NCBI GenBank assembly: GCA_964617625.1
Contig: CAZTZL010000098.1
Coordinates: 1 to 10,242, forward strand
Source of the DNA: CAZTZL01 sp964617625
GTDB taxonomy: Bacteria; Zhuqueibacterota; QNDG01; DSAB01
DNA length: 10,242 nt
Reading direction: 5' to 3'
The notes under the pieces were generated by a model. It was not told where the DNA came from, ran no database searches, and saw nothing but the letters and a program-made list of their open reading frames with translations. Below are positions 1 to 6,614 of this stretch, in pieces (position 1 is the stretch's first letter; each line of letters starts with the position of its first letter). A program made the position numbers and the translations under genes.

Positions 1-974
1 CCCTTTTGAGCGCCATCCAAAGCCTCTTCAGAAAAATCCTGCGGTGACCGGTAATGCCCCTGAAGAATAAAAAAACGAACAACCATGGGATCATATTTTT
101 TGAATAATTCTTCAACTGTTACAAAATTTCCCAATGACTTGCTCATCTTCTGTCCGTCGATGGTGACCATGTTGTTATGCAACCAGTATTTTGCGAAAGG
201 CTGTCCCGTGGCCGATTCACTCTGGGCAATTTCACATTCGTGATGCGGAAACTGATTATCGATTCCACCCCCATGAATATCAATGGACTCTCCAATATAT
301 TTCATCGACATGACCGAACATTCCAGATGCCATCCCGGATAACCCCTGCCCCATGGCGAGGACCACTGCATCAGATGCTGATCGTCGGCTTCTTTCCAAA
401 GCGCAAAATCAGCCGGATTGTGTTTGTCCTTTGTCGTCTTGATGCGGGTTCCATCTTTCAATTCTTCGACTTTTCTTCGGGAAAGCTTGCCATACTCTTT
501 AAATTTGGATACGTTGAAATAGACATTCCCCTTTACTTTATAAGCGTAGCCTTTTTTCAGAAGCACTTCCACCAATTCGATCATCTCCGGAATATGACCC
601 GTAGCCCTGCAGGAGATATCCGGCCGCAAACAATTCAATCGATCCATATCCCGGAAGAAATGATTTTCATATTTTTGTGCGATTTCAATAGGTTCGAGCT
701 TTTCCAGTTTTGCCTTTTTCTGGACACGGTCCTCCCCCTCATCCAAATCACCTAACAGATGACCGACATCCGTGATATTCTGAACGTACCGCACTTTGTA
801 ACCGCTGGCCCTGAGGAACCGGACGATCACATCAAAAGAGACATAGCTCTTTGCGTGTCCGAGATGCGGATCGTCATAGACGGTCGGACCGCAGACATAC
901 ATCCCCACAAAAGGCGGATGAATCGGGACAAATTCTTCTTTCTTCTTTGTCAGCGTATTGTAAACCGTAAGCAT
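1..974 (-). CDS. cysS: Cysteinyl-tRNA synthetase, N-terminal part (3' end off window)
   Basis: Charges tRNA-Cys with cysteine in the cytoplasm (class Ia aminoacyl-tRNA synthetase). Translating the minus strand from the ATG at 974 gives an uninterrupted 324-residue reading frame that leaves the window at base 1. Visible signatures are MYVCGPTVYD (residues 25-34), the HIGH-type motif HLGH (37-40), WHLECS (215-220), FPHHECEIAQS (242-252) and KMSKS (276-280). The zinc ligands known in E. coli (C28, C209, H234, E238) match C28, C219, H244 and E248 here. E. coli CysRS is about 460 residues, so the C-terminal DALR/anticodon-binding part is missing because of the window edge, not because of damage. 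A GAGAGGA Shine-Dalgarno sequence lies about 6-8 nt upstream of the ATG. The gene is transcribed away from the 1205 gene. No convincing sigma70 promoter was found for it in the intergenic region. Confidence 0.97.
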   Translation of the reverse strand, partial: MLTVYNTLTKKKEEFVPIHPPFVGMYVCGPTVYDDPHLGHAKSYVSFDVIVRFLRASGYKVRYVQNITDVGHLLGDLDEGEDRVQKKAKLEKLEPIEIAQKYENHFFRDMDRLNCLRPDISCRATGHIPEMIELVEVLLKKGYAYKVKGNVYFNVSKFKEYGKLSRRKVEELKDGTRIKTTKDKHNPADFALWKEADDQHLMQWSSPWGRGYPGWHLECSVMSMKYIGESIDIHGGGIDNQFPHHECEIAQSESATGQPFAKYWLHNNMVTIDGQKMSKSLGNFVTVEELFKKYDPMVVRFFILQGHYRSPQDFSEEALDGAQK

Positions 975-1097
975 ATCACTGTCCTCTCATGTCATAATAG
1001 ACATCCTGATTTTTGGGTCTGTTCTTGATGGCTTTCCTTTCCAAATGTAAAATGTTCAATATTCAATTCCCGATATTAAATGAAACATAATCGCACA

Positions 1098-1129
1098 TTA
1101 TTAAAATTCATCCATCATGGTTTTAATAA
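1098..1129. repeat. AT-only 9-bp inverted repeat in divergent intergenic region
   Basis: Arms TTATTAAAA (1098-1106) and TTTTAATAA (1121-1129) are perfectly complementary and separated by 14 nt. The repeat sits between the divergent cysS and the 1205 gene, so it could be a regulator site. AT-only arms can also arise by chance in AT-rich intergenic DNA, and no specific regulator family is recognised. The rest of 975-1204 shows no gene and no RNA that I can identify. Confidence 0.3.
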
Positions 1130-1164
1130 AAGAAAAGCCGCAGCCTGAATTCCGGATAAATCAC

Positions 1165-1193
1165 TTGATTTTTTCACTGCGATGTTCTAAACT
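1165..1193 (+). promoter_or_regulatory. Possible promoter for the 1205 membrane gene
   Basis: TTGATT (1165-1170) and TAAACT (1188-1193) are 17 nt apart and each matches four of six sigma70 consensus bases. Transcription would begin about 1199-1205, at or just before the ATG at 1205. This agrees with the lack of a recognisable Shine-Dalgarno sequence there and would make the message leaderless or nearly so. Low confidence: such matches are frequent in AT-rich DNA. Confidence 0.25.
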
Positions 1194-1204
1194 CTCTATT
1201 AGAT

Positions 1205-3529
1205 ATGAATCTAGAAACCAGTCGAAATCTTTCTCTTTCCTCATCCGTAATTATTTTCGGCTTTTCAGCACTGGCCGCCCAGGTTTTTCTGATGCGGGAA
1301 CTCATCGTTATTTTCTATGGCAATGAACTCTCTCTCGGGACCATCTTAGGTGTTTGGTTGTTATTAACGGCCGCAGGAAGCGCATGGCTGTCAAAACTTT
1401 TCCGATTGAAAAACCGTCTCCGATCCCAATTCGCATTCACCCAGATCATCTTCGCGATTCAATTTCCGCTCACTCTCTTTCTCATTCGCTGGAGCAAATC
1501 TTTGCTAAATATCACCCTCGGCGAAATGATCGGCTATACACCGATGTTTTTTATCTCTCTTTTAACCCTCGCTCCTGTCTGTTTACTTTCTGGCTGTCTC
1601 TACACTCTCGCCTGTCATTTGAAAAAACAAACTGGGGGATCTCCGGAATCGAAACCTACCGGTCAGATTTACTTCCTTGAGGCAATCGGTTCCGGTCTCG
1701 GCGGAATCGCGGCCTCTTTCATTTTCATCCCCTGGTTCAAACCTGCAGATGTATTCTGGATACTCTTTTCTGTAAATTTCATTTCAGCTATCAGTATCGG
1801 GAACTTCATCCCCTTCAAATCAAAATCATATCGGACAATCTGGATAGTATTTTTTATTATTATCTGCACTCTGTCCGGATTGAAATATTCCGGAAAATTT
1901 CAGAATGTTATCGATCATATGCTCTGGAAGGGATACGATCTCGTCGCTTCTAAAAATACCATTTACGGCAACCTTACATTTACCCGAATGGAGGATCAGT
2001 ATAACATCTTTGAAAACGGATTATTCATTTCAAGCATACCTGATCCACTCACAGCTGAAGAATCGGTTCATTTTACGCTTCTCGAACATCCGCATCCCGA
2101 AAACATCCTTCTGATCGGCGGAAACGTTGGAGGCAGCATCCGTGAAATTCTTCGTCATCCTTCAATCAAGTCCGTGGATTATATTGAACTTGATCCGGAA
2201 ATCATCCATCTTTCAAAACAGATTTTGCCTTCCGAAGAAATCGAACCATTGAACGACAGCCGCGTCGTGATCCATCACATCGACGGAAGACGTTTTATCC
2301 AGAAAACGGATAAAAAAATCGACGTGGTTATTCTGAATCTTCCCCCTCCGTATACAGCCCAGTTGAACCGGTTTTACACGCTTGAATTTTTCAGAGCCGT
2401 AAATAGAATCCTTAAATCCGGTGGAATTTTTTCACTTCAATTGAACTCCTCCGAGAATGCCATCGGTCCGGAACTTACCCAATTTTTAAGCACAATTTAT
2501 TCGACGCTCCACCAGGTCTTCCAGCATATTGTGATGATTCCCGGAGAAAACATCCGCTTTATCGGAACGAATCAGGCCAATCTGTTGACTTCCGATCCTC
2601 AAATCCTGATTAAAAGACTTTCCGAAAGGAAATTGGCAACCCGATATGTCAGAGAATATTTCATCCCCTACCAGATGAGCCGGGAACGCCAGGAGTATCT
2701 CGAATCGAAAATAATTCCTCTCCCCGCAAGCCAGTTGAACCGGGATTTCAAACCCATCGGTTATTTCTATGATACTGTTCTTTGGACCACTTATTTCACA
2801 CCGGTTTTCAAAAAAATATTTATCGGATTCGCAAAGTTCAAACTTCAATATCTTATCATTACTCTGGGAATACTAACTCTATTCTTTATTCTAATATCCC
2901 GGATCAATGGAGATCCGATTCGCCTTTTAAAAACCGGAATCGTACTTTCTCTTTTCAATGTCGGATTTACGGAAATCTCTCTGGAAATTATTCTGATTCT
3001 CGGATTTCAAATCATTCACGGTTTCGTATACTATCAGCTGGCACTCCTCATTGCCTGTTACATGATCGGTCTTGCCCTTGGCAGCCGAATGGCCATTCGA
3101 AAAAAAATGTCAATGAACGCCCTTTCTTCCCGATTTATATACTTTCAGGGAATCATGACCATCTATCCGATTCTGCTGTCCCTTTTATTCGGATATTTTC
3201 AAACAAACGAGTCCGCTTTTCTAAATCTTTTTAACTCACAAGGGGCTTTTTCCTGTTACATGCTTGTTGCCGGACTAATTGGCGGGTACCAATTCCCCAT
3301 GGCCAACCGGATCTATTTGAAAACAGGAGTACGTATCGAAAAAACAGCCGGATTTTTATACGGCATGGACCTGACCGGATCATCGATGGGAGCACTGATC
3401 ACAAGCGCATTTTTCATTCCCGTTTTCGGCATCCACTCCACACTGTTTTTTCTTGCATTTCTTAATGGATGCAGTTTCCTCATTCTTTTTTTAAGTCGAT
3501 TAAAATCCGGAAATTTTTTAACAAGTTAG
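1205..3529 (+). CDS. Membrane-fused spermidine-synthase-like protein
   Basis: Integral membrane protein of 774 residues. An N-terminal membrane half (about seven hydrophobic segments, residues 13-225) is followed by a soluble spermidine-synthase/methyltransferase-like domain (about 250-520) and a C-terminal membrane half (about 547-765). The soluble domain shows YNIFENGLFISS (266-277), HPHPENILLIGGNVGG (295-310, the SAM-binding glycine loop), IELDPE (327-332), IDGRRF (359-364) and QLNRFYTLEFF (386-396). The usual GGGDGG is GGNVGG, and the catalytic DxxDP loop reads NLPPP (378-382), so ordinary putrescine aminopropyltransferase activity is doubtful. The two membrane halves resemble each other: 19-65 with 587-632, and 152-176 with 715-739. 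The ATG at 1205 is chosen because homologues begin just before the first membrane segment; no clear Shine-Dalgarno sequence precedes it. The gene is monocistronic and convergent with the DUF4412-like gene. It looks more AT-rich than the glycolytic genes. Substrate unknown. Confidence 0.85.
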   Translation: MNLETSRNLSLSSSVIIFGFSALAAQVFLMRELIVIFYGNELSLGTILGVWLLLTAAGSAWLSKLFRLKNRLRSQFAFTQIIFAIQFPLTLFLIRWSKSLLNITLGEMIGYTPMFFISLLTLAPVCLLSGCLYTLACHLKKQTGGSPESKPTGQIYFLEAIGSGLGGIAASFIFIPWFKPADVFWILFSVNFISAISIGNFIPFKSKSYRTIWIVFFIIICTLSGLKYSGKFQNVIDHMLWKGYDLVASKNTIYGNLTFTRMEDQYNIFENGLFISSIPDPLTAEESVHFTLLEHPHPENILLIGGNVGGSIREILRHPSIKSVDYIELDPEIIHLSKQILPSEEIEPLNDSRVVIHHIDGRRFIQKTDKKIDVVILNLPPPYTAQLNRFYTLEFFRAVNRILKSGGIFSLQLNSSENAIGPELTQFLSTIYSTLHQVFQHIVMIPGENIRFIGTNQANLLTSDPQILIKRLSERKLATRYVREYFIPYQMSRERQEYLESKIIPLPASQLNRDFKPIGYFYDTVLWTTYFTPVFKKIFIGFAKFKLQYLIITLGILTLFFILISRINGDPIRLLKTGIVLSLFNVGFTEISLEIILILGFQIIHGFVYYQLALLIACYMIGLALGSRMAIRKKMSMNALSSRFIYFQGIMTIYPILLSLLFGYFQTNESAFLNLFNSQGAFSCYMLVAGLIGGYQFPMANRIYLKTGVRIEKTAGFLYGMDLTGSSMGALITSAFFIPVFGIHSTLFFLAFLNGCSFLILFLSRLKSGNFLTS

Positions 3530-3584
3530 AAAATATCAGCCATCACTGAAATTTATCAGAGTCTTGCAAGAAAGTTCATTTATC

Positions 3585-4325
3585 CTAAAAATCGAAAGCC
3601 TGCTTTTTATATCCCTTCGGAATATCGAATAAAGACAGTGAAATATTCCGCATTTCAACTCCAATAAGTTTCTGTTTCATTTCCATTCCCATCATTCTGG
3701 TTTCAACCAAAACCGGATATCCTTCCATGGCCTCAAGCTGTCTGAAAAAACCATCGTAACCATTTCCCAGATCTCCGAACATTTTTCTCATCATTCGGCT
3801 GTATATTTTTGAATCCAGTCCGGCCTCCCGGCTGCACCACAAGGACAACCGCTTCATTGAATTGGGGATTGATCCTTCCCCTTTCGGAACAACGACATAT
3901 TCACGGGCGTTCCATTTTCCGATTTGCCGGGTATTGTCTGTCTTTCGAAACAGGGGATCGGGTACAACCGGTTCTCCGGTCAGGGAATCAAAAGTTACCC
4001 CGAACATCATCAGGCCGATCATGGCCAGACCCTGAAACATCTCCTGTGTAACTTCCCGATAAGTCGAATCATTGTGGTTGATAATCCATATTTTCCCCAG
4101 ATCGGATCGGACAATGGTCGTCTGTTGTTTGCCTTCTTCATCTCTGCGGATTTTATCATTTAAAATCCAGGTCCTGGTTAGAGAGTTTTCACCGGACATC
4201 CCGAAAATCGGAGGAGAAGCTATTTCTTCTTCAATATAAGTCCCCCGTTTCTGTGAAAATGCGCAGGGAATATTCAAGATGGAAACAAGAACAGATGCTA
4301 GAATGAGAATCGATTTTATTTTCAC
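3585..4325 (-). CDS. Secreted DUF4412-like protein of unknown function
   Basis: A 246-residue protein starting at GTG (4325). It has a basic start, a hydrophobic core (residues 5-20) and a probable signal peptidase I site near AFS-Q (22-25); C21 is not in a good lipobox. The mature part has a pattern typical of DUF4412 (LolA-like beta-rich periplasmic proteins): WILNDKIRRDEEG (53-65), a strand ending in IWIINHNDSTYREV (79-92), and a C-terminal FDIPKGYKK (233-241). Family assignment is by eye and only moderately sure. The GTG start is preferred because it is the only one that includes the signal peptide and because it overlaps the rnfB stop as GTGA, with GGAG about 11 nt upstream. It is therefore probably translationally coupled to rnfB. 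The 3530-3584 gap to the convergent neighbour shows no clear terminator hairpin. Function unknown. Confidence 0.8.
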   Translation of the reverse strand: MKIKSILILASVLVSILNIPCAFSQKRGTYIEEEIASPPIFGMSGENSLTRTWILNDKIRRDEEGKQQTTIVRSDLGKIWIINHNDSTYREVTQEMFQGLAMIGLMMFGVTFDSLTGEPVVPDPLFRKTDNTRQIGKWNAREYVVVPKGEGSIPNSMKRLSLWCSREAGLDSKIYSRMMRKMFGDLGNGYDGFFRQLEAMEGYPVLVETRMMGMEMKQKLIGVEMRNISLSLFDIPKGYKKQAFDF

Positions 4326-5191
4326 TCTGCTACTTTCTCCATTTTACGTTTGCAAAGTGAATTCCCATCAATGTTTTCCTGACGGACACCAAAGGATTTT
4401 GTGGGACATTTTGCTACAGCATTTTCAAGGTCTTTTATCGGATCCTGAACTTTATCGTAATGGATGACGGGAAGTTTCCCATCCATGGTGATGATTTCGT
4501 TCTCTATTGTTTTCGGATTGGCGCATAGGCTGCATCCGATACATCCTACCTTGCATACAGCCTTGACCGCTTTCCCAAAATCTTTTGAGACACATGCGAT
4601 GAATACTTTTTGATTTCTGGGGATCAATTCCATGATATTTCTGGGACATGCCTTGACACATTCTCCGCATCCCGTGCATAAAATTTCATCAACCACGGGC
4701 AATCCGTTCTCTCCCATTTGTATGGCGTCAAAAGGACACGCCCGTTCACAATTTCCCAGTCCGAGACAGCCGTAGACACAGCCTTTTGCTCCATTGTCGA
4801 TTAAAACCGCTGCCTGGCAATCCTTGATTCCGTAATACACTGCCCGATCTACACTGTTGTCCCGATCGCCTCGGCATCGGACGACCGCGACCTGAGGAAC
4901 GAGATCTTCAGCCTCGGCTCCCATAATTTCAGCGACTTGCCGGGCCACCTCGGTTCCCCCGACAATACATCCGCTGGCACTGTATTTCCCTTCGACCACG
5001 CCCAAAGCAAAACCGCTGCATCCCGGCGCCCCGCAAGCACCGCAGTTAGCTCCCGGAAGAACCGCTTCAATCTTTTCCACCCGCGGATCCTTTTCAACAA
5101 AGAAAATTTTCGACGCAATCGCCAGCCCGATTCCAAAAATCAAACCCAGCCCGCCCATAATCATCAGTGCAGAACCAATCTGAAATCCCAT
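4322..5191 (-). CDS. rnfB: RnfB-type iron-sulfur electron-transfer subunit
   Basis: A 289-residue ferredoxin-like subunit of the Rnf type (ion-translocating ferredoxin:NAD oxidoreductase). One N-terminal membrane anchor (about residues 7-29) is followed by the Fe4S4 domain C50-x2-C53-x4-C58...C75. Next come a cluster site with C138, C142, C148 and C152 (GCLGLGNCERACPF), a classic CTGCGECVKACP (172-183), and a further set C200, C213, C217, C220, C223 and C262. It is longer than proteobacterial RnfB (about 190 residues) and resembles the long multi-cluster versions of anaerobes. An AAAGGG Shine-Dalgarno sequence lies 9 nt before the ATG at 5191. In canonical loci rnfB follows rnfA in a C-D-G-E-A-B cluster. 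Here no rnfA precedes it, and what follows is the DUF4412-like gene, so it is either a displaced subunit or a stand-alone RnfB paralogue. The C-terminal tail after C262 is charged and contains an extra C280. Confidence 0.92.
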   Translation of the reverse strand: MGFQIGSALMIMGGLGLIFGIGLAIASKIFFVEKDPRVEKIEAVLPGANCGACGAPGCSGFALGVVEGKYSASGCIVGGTEVARQVAEIMGAEAEDLVPQVAVVRCRGDRDNSVDRAVYYGIKDCQAAVLIDNGAKGCVYGCLGLGNCERACPFDAIQMGENGLPVVDEILCTGCGECVKACPRNIMELIPRNQKVFIACVSKDFGKAVKAVCKVGCIGCSLCANPKTIENEIITMDGKLPVIHYDKVQDPIKDLENAVAKCPTKSFGVRQENIDGNSLCKRKMEKVAE

Positions 5192-5212
5192 AATCGCAGT
5201 CCCTTTCGATAC

Positions 5213-5241
5213 ATTCTTACTGATTAATCAGACTTTGCCAA
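5213..5241 (-). promoter_or_regulatory. Candidate rnfB promoter with operator-like palindrome
   Basis: On the minus strand TTGGCA (5241-5236, five of six matches to the -35 consensus) and AAGAAT (5218-5213, four of six to the -10) are exactly 17 nt apart, with the rnfB ATG about 22 nt downstream of the -10. A perfect 12-bp palindrome, CTGATTAATCAG (5220-5231), fills most of the spacer, where a bound repressor would block RNA polymerase. Both promoter and operator are inferred from sequence only. Confidence 0.4.
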
Positions 5242-5262
5242 ATTTCATGAAAAATGAAGCAG

Positions 5263-5342
5263 ATAATGTCATGCTGAACGCAGTCGAAGCATTCCAAGCG
5301 AGGTGGTGAAATTCTCCGCTGCTCTCAGAGTGACAGTATTAT
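5263..5342. repeat. REP-like imperfect inverted repeat (interspersed element)
   Basis: The left arm begins ATAATGTCATGCTGAACGCA (from 5263) and the right arm, read on the other strand, begins ATAATACTGTCACTCTGAGA (from 5342). The arms share TGTCA, CTGA-type and GAAGCAT/GGAGAAT blocks around a short centre rich in G and A. This TGTCATxCTGAxCGxAGxxGAAG pattern resembles short palindromic repeats I know from intergenic regions of many bacterial genomes. It lies between the terminator of the TPR gene and the rnfB promoter, a typical REP position. No transposase is present. Confidence 0.6.
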
Positions 5343-5375
5343 CGATAAACCTTCCAAAGTCTATTTATCAATACA

Positions 5376-5404
5376 AAAACCCATCGAAAAAATCGATGGG
5401 TTTT
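5376..5404 (-). terminator. Rho-independent terminator after the TPR gene
   Basis: A perfect 12-bp stem, AAAACCCATCGA (5376-5387) and TCGATGGGTTTT (5393-5404), with a 5-nt loop. Read on the minus strand it ends in TTTTTG and lies about 20 nt past the stop of the TPR gene at 5426. The flanking T and A tracts could make it work in both directions. It most likely ends the gap-pgk-tpiA-secG-tRNA-TPR transcript. Confidence 0.85.
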
Positions 5405-5425
5405 ATCTTTTTATAACACATTTAT

Positions 5426-6463
5426 TCACTGGGATTGTTTTTTCAACGCTTCAATCTTCCAGTTAACCCAGCTGGTAAACCGTTTGTCCTGCCCGGCTCC
5501 CCTGTAACTGGCCACAGCATTGGACAAATCGCCCAAACCTTCGTAGGCTTTCCCTTTTTCGATTTGGGCATGGGCCTGTTGATTTTTCTTCAGATACTGA
5601 AGGGCAGAATTCGCCGCTGCCAGAGCATCATTGTATTTACCCAAATTATTGTATGCTTCTGCCAGACGAAAATAGGAATCCCCGTCTCTGGAATCGATTT
5701 CAATCGCTTTATTCAAAACGGTGGTTGCCAAACTGTATTTACCCAGATTGTTGTAGGCAACTCCCAGGGCGTTCAACGCTTTGTCATACGATGCATTAAT
5801 TTTGATTGCTTTCTCAAATGCATCTGCTGCTTTTGAATAATCTTTTTCCTGAGCGTAGGTATAGCCGATCTCATAATAAGCCTTGTCCAGCGTCGAATCC
5901 TGAGCCAGAGCTTTATAATAGACTTTAACGGCTTGAGCATAATCTTCTTTTGCTCTATATAGATTCCCCAGCGACAGATAGGCATTCGAATTGGTCGGGT
6001 CCAAATCAATCGATTTCTGATAGGCTGCCTGAGCTTCATCGTATCGTTTTAATTTTTTAAGAGCAATCGCCTTGCCGTAATAAGCCTTAGCATTTTCAGG
6101 ATCGAGTCGTATGGCCTGATCGTAGGCATTCACAGCTTCCTGATTCTGTCCGAGCCTGACAAAATTATTTCCACGATTATATGCGCTCTTGGCCTTGGCT
6201 TCCTTGTCCCCTTCCTCGGCTGCCAATGCTTGCAATCGTTCGATTTCACTGCCAAGTTTGGTATACTCATCCAGAGCGAGGTTATAGGCGTTTGTATCTC
6301 CCATTTTGGAAGCCTCGTCCATCTGCTGGTAATAATCTTTTCTCTGTTTCTGAATTTCCTCGATTTTTGCCTGATAGTCTGTTTCCTGCGCTATCAGAGT
6401 AACAGCAAACATGATAAAACCGGCAACAATGCCAATACCCACGGGTTTTCTTTTCAATGCCAT
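5426..6463 (-). CDS. Exported TPR-repeat protein
   Basis: A 345-residue protein with a signal peptide (basic MALKRK, hydrophobic to about residue 24, probable cleavage after LIA or LIAQ), a predicted coiled coil (about 29-84) and about seven tandem tetratricopeptide repeats (about 90-330). The repeats show the usual pattern, for example AYNRGNNFVRLGQNQEAVNA, AYYEIGYTYAQEKDYSKAAD and SYFRLAEAYNNLGKYNDALA. TPRs form a protein-binding superhelix, so a periplasmic scaffold or assembly role is likely; the partner is unknown. I chose ATG at 6463 rather than the in-frame TTG at 6466 because GGAGGG (6471-6476) is 7 nt from the ATG but only 4 nt from the TTG. It follows the tRNA-Leu after 45 nt with no terminator between, so it may be read from the glycolytic operon promoter. 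A weak local promoter in 6477-6508 cannot be excluded. Confidence 0.9.
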   Translation of the reverse strand: MALKRKPVGIGIVAGFIMFAVTLIAQETDYQAKIEEIQKQRKDYYQQMDEASKMGDTNAYNLALDEYTKLGSEIERLQALAAEEGDKEAKAKSAYNRGNNFVRLGQNQEAVNAYDQAIRLDPENAKAYYGKAIALKKLKRYDEAQAAYQKSIDLDPTNSNAYLSLGNLYRAKEDYAQAVKVYYKALAQDSTLDKAYYEIGYTYAQEKDYSKAADAFEKAIKINASYDKALNALGVAYNNLGKYSLATTVLNKAIEIDSRDGDSYFRLAEAYNNLGKYNDALAAANSALQYLKKNQQAHAQIEKGKAYEGLGDLSNAVASYRGAGQDKRFTSWVNWKIEALKKQSQ

Positions 6464-6508
6464 CAATCAACCCTCCAGTTTAATTTAAATATCGAACAAC
6501 TATAAATG

Positions 6509-6593
6509 TGCCGAAGGGGGGATTTGAACCCCCACGCCCTTTCGAGCACTGCCCCCTCAAGACAGCGTGTCTACCAAGTTCCACCACTTCGGC
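6509..6593 (-). tRNA. tRNA-Leu (anticodon GAG)
   Basis: An 85-nt class II tRNA read on the minus strand. The acceptor stem pairs GCCGAAG with CTTCGGC and carries discriminator A. The D-arm is GTGGAACTTGGTAGAC, the anticodon stem is CTGTC/GGCAG around the loop TTGAGGG (GAG at 6558-6556), the long variable arm pairs GCTC with GGGC, and the T-arm is GGGGG-TTCAAAT-CCCCC. It decodes CUC and CUU. The 3' CCA is not encoded (CAT follows the discriminator), so a CCA-adding enzyme is needed. It lies 21 nt after secG with no terminator between and is probably processed from the operon transcript. E. coli likewise has secG followed by tRNA-Leu(GAG), leuU. Confidence 0.97.
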
Positions 6594-6614
6594 AAAGTTC
6601 TTTATCATAAAAAA

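Noticed and set aside
177..755. 192-codon open frame on the plus strand
   Set aside because: It lies entirely opposite cysS, whose minus-strand translation has all family motifs; the plus-strand product resembles nothing.
1117..1326. 69-codon plus-strand open frame upstream of the membrane enzyme
   Set aside because: It overlaps the well-supported 1205 frame, has no recognisable motif, and its end is a frame-shifted shadow of that gene.
3530..3584. Possible bidirectional terminator between the convergent genes
   Set aside because: Only a short CTTGCAAG palindrome (3563-3570) is present, with no adequate stem or T-tract.
3585..4325. Lipoprotein status for the DUF4412-like protein
   Set aside because: C21 is preceded by Ile-Pro, which does not fit a lipobox; an ordinary signal peptidase I site follows it.
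6464..6466. TTG as start of the TPR protein
   Set aside because: It is only 4 nt from the GGAGGG ribosome site, while the next codon is an ATG at the ideal 7-nt distance.
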